Assembly: GCA_964627035.1 (NCBI GenBank)
Contig: CAZVKN010000002.1
Coordinates: forward strand, 62,001 to 126,000
Reading direction: 5' to 3'
DNA length: 64,000 nucleotides
Source of the DNA: CAZVKN01 sp964627035
Lineage (GTDB): Bacteria; Electryoneota; AABM5-125-24; Hatepunaeales; Hatepunaeaceae
Of this stretch, positions 24,880 through 33,921 are shown one piece after another. How positions within the stretch are numbered: position 1 is the stretch's first letter; each line of letters opens with the position of its first letter. The position numbers and the translations under genes are program-made. The notes under the pieces are model-generated. The model searched no databases. It had not been told where the DNA came from and saw only the letters and a program-made list of their open reading frames with translations.

Positions 24880-25362
24880 ATGAGTGACTCAAACAGGGCA
24901 CCGTTCCAAGTGCTGGTTTTCCCTTTTCGTTATGATGAAGAACGAGGAGTCGAATATGCTATTTTTCAAAGGGCACCCTCTTCAGGAGGATTTTGGCAAG
25001 GAATCGCAGGTGGAGGAATATTCGGGGAAACACCTGTTATAACTGCTCGGCGTGAATCATTTGAAGAGGCTCGTATTCCTCAAAACAGTAATTATATTGT
25101 GCTTGATTCAATAGCTTCAATTCCAGTACTGGGAGTATGTGATTCCTTCCGATGGGGGAGTGAAATATTGGTAATTCCGGAACATGCTTTCGGCGTAGAT
25201 GCTACAGATCATGAAGTTGTGATCTCTAAAGAGCATATTGATTTCCGATGGTTGAATTTTGATAAGGCACATGATATACTAAAATATGACAGCAATAAAG
25301 TAGCGTTATGGGAATTAAATCAACGGCTTATGCAGAATAATCCTGCAACTCAAACTAAATAA
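24880..25362 (+). CDS. NUDIX hydrolase
   Basis: A 160-residue cytoplasmic protein. The Nudix box begins at GGGIFGE and continues through ARRESFEEARI; the last Gly of the consensus is replaced by Arg. These enzymes cleave nucleoside diphosphates linked to another group, using the Glu residues to hold magnesium. The flanking sequence (VLVFPFRYDEERGVEYAIFQ and FWQGIAGG) resembles dihydroneopterin triphosphate pyrophosphatase of folate synthesis, but that exact role is only a suggestion. It sits between an exported protein gene and the molybdenum-cofactor operon, ten bases before the latter. Confidence 0.85.
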   Translation: MSDSNRAPFQVLVFPFRYDEERGVEYAIFQRAPSSGGFWQGIAGGGIFGETPVITARRESFEEARIPQNSNYIVLDSIASIPVLGVCDSFRWGSEILVIPEHAFGVDATDHEVVISKEHIDFRWLNFDKAHDILKYDSNKVALWELNQRLMQNNPATQTK

Positions 25363-25371
25363 GGATCTCGC

Positions 25372-26298
25372 ATGATTGACGTATCAAAAAAGACAAAAAC
25401 ACTTCGCATTGCCGTCGCCAAAGCAACACTAACGTGCAGCGAAGACACCATTTCACGAATCCGCAAGGGGGACATTCCTAAAGGAGATCCGATCCCGATA
25501 GCGAAGGTTGCAGCGGTACAGGCTGCTAAAAACAGCAGTCAAATAATCCCGTATTGCCACCCGATGCCTATTGAGTTCGTAGGAGTGGATTTCACTTTGA
25601 ACAATAACAGCATAGACGTTATCGTCACAGCGAAGGCAATTTATCGCACCGGTGTGGAGATGGAAGCACTGACTGCGGCTTCTGTGGCAGTTTTAACGCT
25701 ATACGACATGATGAAGATGTTTGATAACGAGATGGAGATAACCGGTGTCAAACTACTTGAAAAGAGAGGAGGCAAATCTGAATTCGGGAAGAAGCCTAAA
25801 AAACAGCTTGAAGCTGCAGTGTTGGTCGCTTCCGATTCAATCTCAGGAGGTACGAAGAGCGACAAATCAGGTCAGATTATTATTGAACGATTGAGAGCTG
25901 AAGGGATTCTAATCATTGATTATAACGTTATTCCGGATGAAGAGACGGAGATTTCAAGAAACTTAATTCGATATGCCGATGAGTTACATCTTGACTTGGT
26001 AATTACTACAGGTGGAACAGGTTTCAGCCCTCGTGATGTAACTCCGGAAGCGATGATAAAAGTGATCGAACGAGAGATACCTGGTATTCCAGAAGCTGTT
26101 CGGGTGCACGGACTTGAGCGGACACCTTATTCAATGCTGTCTCGGGCTAAAGCGGGACTTCGAGGTAAGACATTGATTGTCAATCTGCCCGGATCCAAGA
26201 AGGGTGTGGCAGAATCACTGGATGCCTTGTTCCCTGCGGTTTTGCATGCATATAAGATGATCTGGGGTGGTGGGCATGAGGACGACAAGAAATCGTGA
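25372..26298 (+). CDS. MoaC-MogA/MoaB fusion, molybdenum cofactor synthesis
   Basis: A 308-residue bifunctional protein. Residues 1-150 are MoaC, which with MoaA converts GTP to cyclic pyranopterin monophosphate: SQIIPYCHPMPIEFVGVDF, TGVEMEALTAASVAVLTLYD and VKLLEKRGGKS are diagnostic. Residues 155-308 are the MogA/MoaB domain, which adenylates molybdopterin: LVITTGGTGFSPRDVTPEA and SMLSRAKAGLRGKTLIVNLP with GSKKGV. Fusions of this type are known in several phyla. The stop overlaps the moeA start (TGATG), so the two are coupled. MoaA, MoaD and MoaE are not in the window. Confidence 0.93.
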   Translation: MIDVSKKTKTLRIAVAKATLTCSEDTISRIRKGDIPKGDPIPIAKVAAVQAAKNSSQIIPYCHPMPIEFVGVDFTLNNNSIDVIVTAKAIYRTGVEMEALTAASVAVLTLYDMMKMFDNEMEITGVKLLEKRGGKSEFGKKPKKQLEAAVLVASDSISGGTKSDKSGQIIIERLRAEGILIIDYNVIPDEETEISRNLIRYADELHLDLVITTGGTGFSPRDVTPEAMIKVIEREIPGIPEAVRVHGLERTPYSMLSRAKAGLRGKTLIVNLPGSKKGVAESLDALFPAVLHAYKMIWGGGHEDDKKS

Positions 26299-27521
26299 TG
26301 TTACTTGAAGAAGCTCAGAGGCTGGTTATTGATAACTGTCCGTTATTACCATCAGAGCAATTAGCACTCAAAGCTTGCCTGGGGAGAGTTTTGAGTAAGG
26401 ATGTCATTGTGCGGGGACCGATTCCACATTTCGATAATTCTGCGATGGATGGCTATGCGGTAAAGATTGGAGATATTGCGAGTGCTACGACAGATTCTCC
26501 CGTCACGTTAAGGGAACAGGGAATGATTCAGGCTGGTGACCAGCCGGAAATGTCACTAAAAGCCGGACGTACCATTCGGATTTTTACAGGTGCTCCGATA
26601 CCCGAAGGGACTGAAGCTGTTGTAATGCAAGAGTATGTTGACAGGGATGGATATTACGCATTAGTGAAGCGAAGTGCGAAGAAATATGAGAACATTCGAC
26701 GAATCGGTGGTGAGTGTTCAGTTGGTGATAAACTGTTTGAAGCAGGAATGCGGATTACTCCACCGGTAATGGGAATGCTTGCTACGCTTGGTTATGATGA
26801 TGTTGAGGTGTATCAACAGCCAAAAGTCAGCGTAATTGTGACGGGTAATGAGCTGAAACCTGTGTCTGCATCGTTGAAGCCAGGTCAGATACGTGAATCA
26901 AATTCCTATGCTCTCACCGCAGCACTGAACTCAATCGGGCTTATTCCCCATAAGGTCTTGAGAGTAGAGGACAGTAAAGAAAAGCTTAAAATGGCTTTTG
27001 AAAATGTGATAGGTGAATCCGACTTAGTAATCAGTGTAGGTGGAATTTCAGTTGGTGACTTTGATTTTGTGAAGGAAGTGGTGAAAGAACTCGGAGTGGA
27101 TACCATATTTTATAAAGTAGCGATGAAACCGGGTAAACCGGTTTATTTTGGAAAACGGGAGAAGACACTTGTCTTTGGTCTTCCCGGGAATCCTGTTTCC
27201 GTGATGGTGTCGTATTATATGTTTCCACGGATAGCGATAAATCGTATGTCAGGTCAGATAGATGAAAAAACGATCATGCTATCTGCCAGATTAAGTCAGG
27301 ATTTTTTAAAGAAGAAAGTAGGACGCATTACGTTAATTCGGGGAGTGTTGAGTCGAGATAAAAACGGTGATCTGACTGTCGCACCGACGGTAGGACAAGG
27401 CTCGCATAAGATGAGTGGGTTGGCTCAAGCGAATTGCTTAATACATTTCCCAAAAGATGAGAGTTTCATCGCAAAGAACTCAACAGTTGAAGTTGAACTA
27501 ATTCATTGGAGTAATTTCTAA
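26298..27521 (+). CDS. moeA: Molybdopterin molybdenumtransferase MoeA
   Basis: A 407-residue enzyme that inserts molybdate into adenylated molybdopterin. All three domains are recognisable: HFDNSAMDGYAV near residue 46, GQIRESNSYAL around residue 195, SVGGISVGDFDFVKEV around residue 250 and MKPGKPVYFG with GLPGNPVSVMVSY near 275-300. I use ATG 26298, which overlaps the MoaC-MogA stop; a GTG three bases earlier is in frame. The MOSC gene follows after five bases. Confidence 0.95.
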   Translation: MLLEEAQRLVIDNCPLLPSEQLALKACLGRVLSKDVIVRGPIPHFDNSAMDGYAVKIGDIASATTDSPVTLREQGMIQAGDQPEMSLKAGRTIRIFTGAPIPEGTEAVVMQEYVDRDGYYALVKRSAKKYENIRRIGGECSVGDKLFEAGMRITPPVMGMLATLGYDDVEVYQQPKVSVIVTGNELKPVSASLKPGQIRESNSYALTAALNSIGLIPHKVLRVEDSKEKLKMAFENVIGESDLVISVGGISVGDFDFVKEVVKELGVDTIFYKVAMKPGKPVYFGKREKTLVFGLPGNPVSVMVSYYMFPRIAINRMSGQIDEKTIMLSARLSQDFLKKKVGRITLIRGVLSRDKNGDLTVAPTVGQGSHKMSGLAQANCLIHFPKDESFIAKNSTVEVELIHWSNF

Positions 27522-27526
27522 CAGCT

Positions 27527-27967
27527 ATGACAATCGGAAAAATTAACGCAATCTCTATCAGTAAGAAGAAAGGCATCCCTAAGAAGAATGTGCCGATGGC
27601 GGCTTTAAAGTCAGAGTGGGGAATTGAGGGAGATGCACATGCAGGTGAATGGCACAGACAGGTCAGCTTGCTGGCACTGGAGAGTATAGACAAGATGAGG
27701 GGGAAAGGTGCTGAGGTCGGGCCTGGTGCTTTTGCTGAAAACATCACCACTGAAGGAGTAGATCTATCTATACTCCAAATCGGAGATCAGGTGAAGATCG
27801 GTGATTCTTTGCTGGAAATCACTCAAATCGGCAAGGAGTGTCATGATCACTGTGCAATCTTTAAGATTGTGGGTGATTGCGTCATGCCACGTGAAGGGCT
27901 TTTTGGCAAAGTTATCAGCGGTAGTGAGATCAAAGTAGGAGATTCTGTCGAGATAGTTTCCGAATAA
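27527..27967 (+). CDS. MOSC-domain protein
   Basis: A 146-residue single MOSC domain, the C-terminal domain type of molybdenum-cofactor sulfurases. Visible landmarks are GIEGDAHAGEWHRQVSLL, where His and the following residues form the core, GPGAFAENITTEGV near residue 65, and ECHDHCAIF with the conserved Cys (residues 104-109) that would carry sulfur. Stand-alone MOSC proteins are thought to move sulfur or bind the cofactor. It completes the moaC-mogA, moeA operon, five bases after moeA. Confidence 0.9.
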   Translation: MTIGKINAISISKKKGIPKKNVPMAALKSEWGIEGDAHAGEWHRQVSLLALESIDKMRGKGAEVGPGAFAENITTEGVDLSILQIGDQVKIGDSLLEITQIGKECHDHCAIFKIVGDCVMPREGLFGKVISGSEIKVGDSVEIVSE

Positions 27968-28113
27968 TCAATTTCGTACTTACTACAAGCAACTAACGCC
28001 AGATTATCACGCAATTTGTACCAATTCCGTCCGTATCATATCCAAATCAAACTCGGTGACATTGCTTGAGATAGAGTTACCGAGAGTTACACACCATAAA
28101 TTCTGATAACATA

Positions 28114-28794
28114 ATGACTAATAATAGATATATCTCTGTTCTCAATGAGCAGATATCCTCAAAGAGTTTACTCAAACACCCTTTCTATCAGGCGTGGACC
28201 GAGGGTGAATTGCCGTTGAGTTCACTGCAAGATTATGCAAAGCAGTATTACCACCATGTCGCAGCTTTTCCGACCTATCTGTCTGCACTGCATTCACACA
28301 CGGACGATCAGCGTGTCAGGTGCCACTTGCTGCAGAACCTCATTGATGAGGAAGCGGGCAATCCAAATCACCCCGATTTGTGGTTACAGTTCTGTGACGG
28401 GTTGGGCATCTCCAAAGATGAAGTAGAGTTTGTCGAGAGATACAAGAAAACCGATAACCTTATTAACAGTTTCAAGTCAATTTGTCTTGATAGAGAAACT
28501 GCTGAGGGTATTGGAGCTCTCTATTCATATGAGAGCCAGATCCCTGCGGTGTCGGAATCAAAGATTGACGGATTGAAGAGACACTACGATCTGAATGATC
28601 CAGCTACAACTGCGTATTTTTATGTTCATATCGAGGCTGATAAAGAACATTCAGCCGTCGAGAAAGAGCTGCTGAGTGAGTTAATGACCGATGACAATTT
28701 TGAGGCTGTTTCCCGTTCTGCCGATATTGTGCTGGATGCTCTTTGGGATATGCTTACCGGAATCTGCAAGCATAACGGTATTGCTATGAGATAA
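28114..28794 (+). CDS. CADD-family iron enzyme (heme-oxygenase fold), possible pABA synthase
   Basis: A 226-residue protein similar to CADD of Chlamydia, which makes para-aminobenzoate for folate from its own tyrosine side chain. It has the family opening HPFYQAWTEGELPLSSLQDY and metal ligands in DEEAGNPNHPDLW (Glu and His, residues 77-89), Glu in YSYESQIPAVSESK and His-x3-Asp-x2-His in YVHIEADKEHSAV. Lys residues follow in SKIDGLKRHYD. Other relatives include TenA and PqqC, but the helix pattern and ligands favour CADD. It stands alone, facing sppA across a terminator. pABA production is inferred, not shown. Confidence 0.85.
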   Translation: MTNNRYISVLNEQISSKSLLKHPFYQAWTEGELPLSSLQDYAKQYYHHVAAFPTYLSALHSHTDDQRVRCHLLQNLIDEEAGNPNHPDLWLQFCDGLGISKDEVEFVERYKKTDNLINSFKSICLDRETAEGIGALYSYESQIPAVSESKIDGLKRHYDLNDPATTAYFYVHIEADKEHSAVEKELLSELMTDDNFEAVSRSADIVLDALWDMLTGICKHNGIAMR

Positions 28795-28825
28795 TTTTTT
28801 CGATAGCGTTTCTACTTCAAAAACA

Positions 28826-28853
28826 AAAGCCACCCTGTCGAAAGGGTGGCTTT
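28826..28853 (-). terminator. Terminator of sppA
   Basis: AAAGCCACCC (28826-28835) and GGGTGGCTTT (28844-28853) pair perfectly across 8 bases. On the minus strand TGTTTTTG follows, so it ends the sppA transcript; it may also serve the facing CADD gene weakly. Confidence 0.8.
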
Positions 28854-28873
28854 GTGATAATAATCGATCAGGC

Positions 28874-31411
28874 TTATTGAATATCAAGCCTGTACGGCAT
28901 CAGCAGCAATATTTCGCCGTCTTCCCATTTGGTCTCGTTAGTGAATGTGTCTGCGAGTTTGACAACTTCTTCAGGAAGAGTACTGCGGACGATACTGCGC
29001 ATATCCTGCATCATGATTTCTTTGCCATGACTCTTAGGGAATTTCTTAATAGTATAAGATTCTCCTTCTTCGATACCACCGGCTTCGGCAGCGACATCCA
29101 GGGCTAACTCCAAGCCACCGGTTAGATCAACCAATCCTCTCTCTTTTGCATCGGTTCCTGTCCAGATGCGACCCTGTCCAACTTTGTTGACCTCCGATGT
29201 ATCCATATCACGTCCGTCCGCAACATGCTGGAGGAAAATGTCGTAAAATTGATTGATTTGATCGCGCAATTTTGCGCGCTCTTCATCGGTGAAACTGCGA
29301 CTACCGGAATACATATCGGCAAAGTTACCACGTTTCAGCGTCTCTGTATTTAGTGCTATCTTCCTCTGAAATTCTGCAAATGAGAATTTACCGGAAATGA
29401 CTCCGATTGAGCCGGTGATAGTGTTTGGCTGAGCGATAATTGTATCCGCTTTACAGGCGACATAGTATCCGCCCGAACCGGCGACATCACCCATTGAAAC
29501 TATGAGCGGCTTAGCGTCATCACCGGTTGTGGTGCGTTCAACCTCACGCAGAATCATCTCAGAAGCCAAACCGGATCCGCCGGGTGAATCTACACGAAAT
29601 ACGATAGCTGCGACAGATTTGTCGTTGCGCGCTTTGCGAAGTGCTTCAACTATAGTTTCGCTTCCCATGGATTGATCACCGAACATACCGCCGTCCCCAC
29701 TCTTTCCGCTTGTGATCGCACCAAGACCGTACACAACAGCAATGGATTTCATTCGAGTATCGTACCATTCCAGTTCAGCATCGTGCTTCATGTTGTACTT
29801 CTTCTCAGAAAGCAGGCTCATCTCGTCATCTTCTTCCTTTAACTCCTTGACCAGATCTTCCAACTGATCTTCGTAAACCAGACTGTCAATCAGTTTTGCT
29901 GAGAAGGCTTCGTCAGCAGTAAAGTCACCACTTTCATCAATCAGATTGCGCACATCGCTTTCTGTCATGCTGCGCCCGTCTGCGACAGCACTAACCAGTT
30001 CGTTATATAGCCCGTCAAGGATCGCATCGGTGGCTTCCTTTTGAGAGTCTGACATGTCGCGACGAGTCAGCATATCGGAAGCTGATTTGTAATCACCGAT
30101 ATGCTCCAGCTCCGGATTGATCCCAAGTGTATCGAGTGTCCCGCGCAGAAACATCATGTTTGCAGCGAGACCGGACAAGCCTACACCGCTGCCCTTTGCG
30201 AGATAGATCTTGTCAGCCACAGACGCAAGATAGAAGGAACCGTTGGACAGATACTCGGCATACACCACAATCAGTTTGCCGGATGATTTGAACTCTTCAA
30301 GCGCATCCCGCATCTCCTGAATTCTCGCCCAACCAGCGTTGAATCCTTCCAGTTTGAGCAGGATACCTGATACTTCATCGTCATCTTCAAGCTTGTCAAT
30401 CAGTTTGGTGAAACCGTGAACGGTACGGTATCCGGGACGGAACCATGACGAGAATTGGTTGTATTCTACGATAGGTCCTCTTAGCTTGATTTCGACAAAT
30501 TTCGGTTTTGTTTTGGGATTCAATTTAGTAAGAATGCTCGGTGTAAACAGATCGTAATGAGCAGTCCAGGCAGACCCGACACCGGTGCCTTCCTGCTGAT
30601 GCATTCCGATTTCACTGTTGCCAAATCCAAATGTGATTCCTGCCCACAGTTGTTTATCGCGGGGTGCAAGCACTCCTTCATCAATCTTGGTCAGATAGTC
30701 AATATTGGCAGTGATGCCCGGAAGTAATTCCATCCGTGCACCAAATTTGTAGGCTATGTTGTCGCTATACCTGTCTCTGTCACGTACTCCTGCAATTGCG
30801 TCAAATTCACGCAGAGAAGCATCAGCAGTCAGAGTTAAGCGGTGCCCACGTTTGCCACCAATCGGCTCGGTTAGTGCCAAAGGACGGAGTGCAATACCGA
30901 GATCCCATCCGACCATTTGATTCAGGCTGCCTATGCGGGGGTTGTTCACTCCTCGTGCAACCGCACCGAAAGAGAAGAAATTGTACGGACGGTACAACAT
31001 GCCGATGTCCCAGTTATTCTCCCTGTCCAAGCCGCTGGTTGAAGAGAATGCTGCACCGAAGTACATACCCTTTGTGCCGAATCCCAGACCCCAAGTATAG
31101 CGGTTCATGTTTTTCATTGTAGTGAGAGATTTGTTCCGCAGGTATTCACCTACAAAACCAAATCCATCCCCACCTGTTGCAAACCCGAAATCACCGAAGT
31201 CACCCTGCTTGAGATAAGGTGCCATTAAAAAGAACGATTCACCGCCGGACACACCGAGTCCCGCCGGATTGATAAGAGGTGCCAGTGCGTTGTCGGTCGT
31301 CGTCACAGAATGCTGAGGCAGAGACAAGAACGACTGCGGAACCTGTGCGAGCGATGATGCACAGATTGTCAATGTTAATAATGCTGTGAAAATGATAACA
31401 GCACGATTCAT
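28874..31411 (-). CDS. sppA: Beta-barrel fused to signal peptide peptidase SppA
   Basis: This 845-residue protein starts at ATG 31411 with GGAGG eight bases upstream and a signal peptide (MNRAVIIFTALLTLTICASS). Residues 25-290 alternate Gly-rich turns with amphipathic strands (NPAGLGVSGGESFFLMAPYL, WGLGFGTKGMYFGAAFSS), like a PorV-type outer-membrane barrel. Residues 310-830 are a tandem S49 peptidase as in E. coli SppA: catalytic Lys in GDYKSASDMLTRRDM, catalytic Ser in SMGDVAGSGGYYVA and the following TITGSIGVISGKF. SppA normally cleaves remnant signal peptides at the inner membrane; here the added barrel implies an outer-membrane place. The fusion is the unusual point. E. coli SppA is about 620 residues. 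Confidence 0.9.
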   Translation of the reverse strand: MNRAVIIFTALLTLTICASSLAQVPQSFLSLPQHSVTTTDNALAPLINPAGLGVSGGESFFLMAPYLKQGDFGDFGFATGGDGFGFVGEYLRNKSLTTMKNMNRYTWGLGFGTKGMYFGAAFSSTSGLDRENNWDIGMLYRPYNFFSFGAVARGVNNPRIGSLNQMVGWDLGIALRPLALTEPIGGKRGHRLTLTADASLREFDAIAGVRDRDRYSDNIAYKFGARMELLPGITANIDYLTKIDEGVLAPRDKQLWAGITFGFGNSEIGMHQQEGTGVGSAWTAHYDLFTPSILTKLNPKTKPKFVEIKLRGPIVEYNQFSSWFRPGYRTVHGFTKLIDKLEDDDEVSGILLKLEGFNAGWARIQEMRDALEEFKSSGKLIVVYAEYLSNGSFYLASVADKIYLAKGSGVGLSGLAANMMFLRGTLDTLGINPELEHIGDYKSASDMLTRRDMSDSQKEATDAILDGLYNELVSAVADGRSMTESDVRNLIDESGDFTADEAFSAKLIDSLVYEDQLEDLVKELKEEDDEMSLLSEKKYNMKHDAELEWYDTRMKSIAVVYGLGAITSGKSGDGGMFGDQSMGSETIVEALRKARNDKSVAAIVFRVDSPGGSGLASEMILREVERTTTGDDAKPLIVSMGDVAGSGGYYVACKADTIIAQPNTITGSIGVISGKFSFAEFQRKIALNTETLKRGNFADMYSGSRSFTDEERAKLRDQINQFYDIFLQHVADGRDMDTSEVNKVGQGRIWTGTDAKERGLVDLTGGLELALDVAAEAGGIEEGESYTIKKFPKSHGKEIMMQDMRSIVRSTLPEEVVKLADTFTNETKWEDGEILLLMPYRLDIQ

Positions 31412-31464
31412 AATTTCCTCCGATATAAGATTATTGAAAGTATTAACTTTGTGACAACATGTCA

Positions 31465-31525
31465 TTTATATTCGGGCTTGTCCCAAGCCCGATGTCGCGG
31501 TTGAGACAACCACGACTACGGTATC
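31465..31525. repeat. Family J double hairpin
   Basis: TCGGGCTTGTCCCAAGCCCGA (split over 31473-31492) and GGTTGAGACAACC with flanks form two adjacent hairpins. Related pairs occur near 47560, 50011 and 55790. It lies in the 293-base gap between rpoN and sppA, otherwise without visible features. Confidence 0.75.
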
Positions 31526-31704
31526 TTATTAGGTTAATACTTTCAGATTTTTACTTCTATTGATAATTTAGACTATCTGATCGGTCAAGTTGTTTCCGAC
31601 TTTCATGCGTATTTGAAATAAATTGCAAATCCTGTCAATAAGATTGAAGGATCGGAATAATTTACAGTTTGTTACGAGTAATAGATTTTATTGGTAAGAG
31701 TCGG

Positions 31705-33144
31705 CTATATTTCTCTGCGAAGCCTTTGAACAGGGATTTGTAGCTGTTCGCGATATTTTGCTATAGTTCGCCGTTTTATCTGAAATCCCCTCTCAACCAA
31801 GAGTTGTGTAAGTGAGCTGTCAGAATACGGTTTTTGTTTGTTCTCAGAGTCAATTAAGTCACTCAACTGCTGCTTGATTATTCGGTTGGAAACTTCATCA
31901 CCGCTGTTGGTAGTCATCTTTTCGCTAAAAAAGTATTTAAGCTCGAAAACGCCCCAGTCGGTTTGGACATACTTGTCTCTTGTGACACGAGATATTGTAG
32001 AGATATCCATTTCTATGTCACCGGCAATGTGATCGAGAATCATCGGCTTCAGGTATTCGGGACCTTTGTTAAAAAATGCTCTCTGCCGTTCAAGGATAGC
32101 TCGCATAGTTCTGACCATAGTCGTTCGTCGCTGGTGAACGGCTGCCAGAAACCACCGGGCGGACTCTAACTTTTTAGAGAGAAATTCCTTTACTTTTTTA
32201 TCAGTTTTTTCCTTGTGAAGGTACATGTCACGGTATGCCGTGTTGATGCGGAAATTTGGCATGCTGCCGTCGTTAAGATAAATCTCGAATTCTTTGCCAA
32301 TCTGCGTAACAATCAAATCCGGGATTATGTAATTTTGTTTCTCGTCAAAATATCCTTCACCGGGTCTTGGGTTCAATCTGGTCACAACTTCAAAGGAATC
32401 CCGTATTGAATCCATGCCAACATCAAGTGTATCCGCCAATGCCTCATATCGCCTGTTCGCAAAATCATCCCAATACTCATCCAATATGCGAAAAGTAATA
32501 TTATCATCTGGGTAACGATGCTCTAATTGAACCATAAGACAGTTACGCAAATCGAGCGAAGCGATTCCAACCGGATCAAAACGGGTAATGCGGTTATGCG
32601 TTGACTTAACCGTTTCAAACAGTGATCCTGACATCAGCGAAATCTCTTCGAGTGAAACATCGAGGTATCCGTTGCGGTTAATATTTCCTACGATTTCCTC
32701 AGCGATTGCAGTTTCACTTTCTGAGAAACTTTCCATTCTGACCTGCTCGTACAGGTGGTCAGACAGAGTTAATGTATCTGGCTGCGGCATGTCGTTGGTG
32801 ATCTCTCCGTGGTATGATCTGCGGTATTCAAAGTGGTCGGAATCATTCAGGAACGCATCCCAGTCAACTTCTTTGTCATCGGCTGCAGTCTCCTTAGCCG
32901 GAATCTTCTCATCTTCGGAATTGTCAGCATCAGTTGCAGTTTCTTTCTGAACCGATTCCTCTGTTTCGAGTTCGTCCTCAATGGCTTCAAGGAATCGATT
33001 CTCCTCAAGCTCGGCTTTCACACGTTGCTCAAGTGCGAGAGTTGTCAACTGCACCATCTCAGACTTCAGAATTTGCTTCTGGATCTGAACCTGCTTCTGC
33101 TCAAGCTTTTGGCGATGTGCCAGTTTTTGCGCTAAGCCCTGCAT
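31705..33144 (-). CDS. rpoN: RNA polymerase sigma-54 factor
   Basis: A 479-residue sigma factor for the -24/-12 promoter class. Region I at the N-terminus has the Gln and Leu-rich pattern (LAHRQKLEQKQVQIQKQILK), region II is acidic (DELETEESVQKETATDADNS), the core-binding part includes LSDHLYEQVRM and a series of helix motifs, and the RpoN box near the C-terminus is RRTIAKYREQLQIP. All regions are present and the length is normal. It lies 48 bases downstream of lptB, an order (lptC-lptA-lptB-rpoN) well known from Proteobacteria. It would need enhancer-binding activators, none of which is in the window. Confidence 0.96.
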   Translation of the reverse strand: MQGLAQKLAHRQKLEQKQVQIQKQILKSEMVQLTTLALEQRVKAELEENRFLEAIEDELETEESVQKETATDADNSEDEKIPAKETAADDKEVDWDAFLNDSDHFEYRRSYHGEITNDMPQPDTLTLSDHLYEQVRMESFSESETAIAEEIVGNINRNGYLDVSLEEISLMSGSLFETVKSTHNRITRFDPVGIASLDLRNCLMVQLEHRYPDDNITFRILDEYWDDFANRRYEALADTLDVGMDSIRDSFEVVTRLNPRPGEGYFDEKQNYIIPDLIVTQIGKEFEIYLNDGSMPNFRINTAYRDMYLHKEKTDKKVKEFLSKKLESARWFLAAVHQRRTTMVRTMRAILERQRAFFNKGPEYLKPMILDHIAGDIEMDISTISRVTRDKYVQTDWGVFELKYFFSEKMTTNSGDEVSNRIIKQQLSDLIDSENKQKPYSDSSLTQLLVERGFQIKRRTIAKYREQLQIPVQRLRREI

Positions 33145-33192
33145 ATTACATCTCCAAATGCACAGTCAAACATAAAATAATATGTGATTGAG

Positions 33193-33921
33193 TTATTTTT
33201 CATACAGCCTGAAACTTTGCCCCAAATATAATTTCCGCGCTTCCTCGTCTTCTGCGAGAAAGTTTGCGTTGCCTGATTTCAATATCTGACCTTCGTACAA
33301 CAGATAAGCATGGTCGGTAACACTTAATGTCTCATGAACATTATGATCTGTAATCAGCACTCCGATACCTCTGTTGGTCAGGTTGCGGACAATTTCCTGA
33401 ATGTCATTCACCGCAATCGGATCAATGCCCGCAAACGGTTCATCCAGCAGTATGAATTTCGGATCAGTAACGAGTGCACGAGCTATTTCAATGCGGCGTC
33501 TCTCACCACCTGACAGGGTATGCGCTTTCTGATTTGCCAACTTAGTGATGGAAAACTCCTCAAGAAGGCGATCTTTTTTTTCGCATCGTTCAGTGCGTGA
33601 CATCGGCAGAGTTTCCAGGATCGCTGTCAAATTTTGCGCAACTGTCAAATTGCGAAAGACCGATGGCTCTTGAGAAAGATAACCGATTCCACGACGGGCT
33701 CTTTTGTACATTGGAAGCTTGGTTATGTCCTTGTCATCCAGAGTGATCTTTCCTTTGTCCGGTCTGATCATGCCGGTTATCATGTAAAAGGATGTAGTTT
33801 TACCGGCACCGTTCGGTCCGAGCAATCCGACGATTTTACCCTGCTCGACTTCAACAGATACAGTGTCCACAACGGTTCGTCGTCCGTATCTTTTAACCAA
33901 TCCCTCTGCTGCCAGTTTCAT
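33193..33921 (-). CDS. lptB: LPS export ABC transporter ATP-binding protein LptB
   Basis: A 242-residue ATPase that powers extraction of lipopolysaccharide from the inner membrane with LptF and LptG. Walker A is GPNGAGKTTSFYMI, the signature is LSGGERRRIEIARAL and Walker B is FILLDEPFAGIDP; the switch His is in VLITDHNVHETL. The length and the extra phrase GYLSQEPSVFRNLTVAQNL are typical of LptB rather than other ABC proteins. It overlaps lptA by four bases and precedes rpoN. Confidence 0.97.
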   Translation of the reverse strand: MKLAAEGLVKRYGRRTVVDTVSVEVEQGKIVGLLGPNGAGKTTSFYMITGMIRPDKGKITLDDKDITKLPMYKRARRGIGYLSQEPSVFRNLTVAQNLTAILETLPMSRTERCEKKDRLLEEFSITKLANQKAHTLSGGERRRIEIARALVTDPKFILLDEPFAGIDPIAVNDIQEIVRNLTNRGIGVLITDHNVHETLSVTDHAYLLYEGQILKSGNANFLAEDEEARKLYLGQSFRLYEK

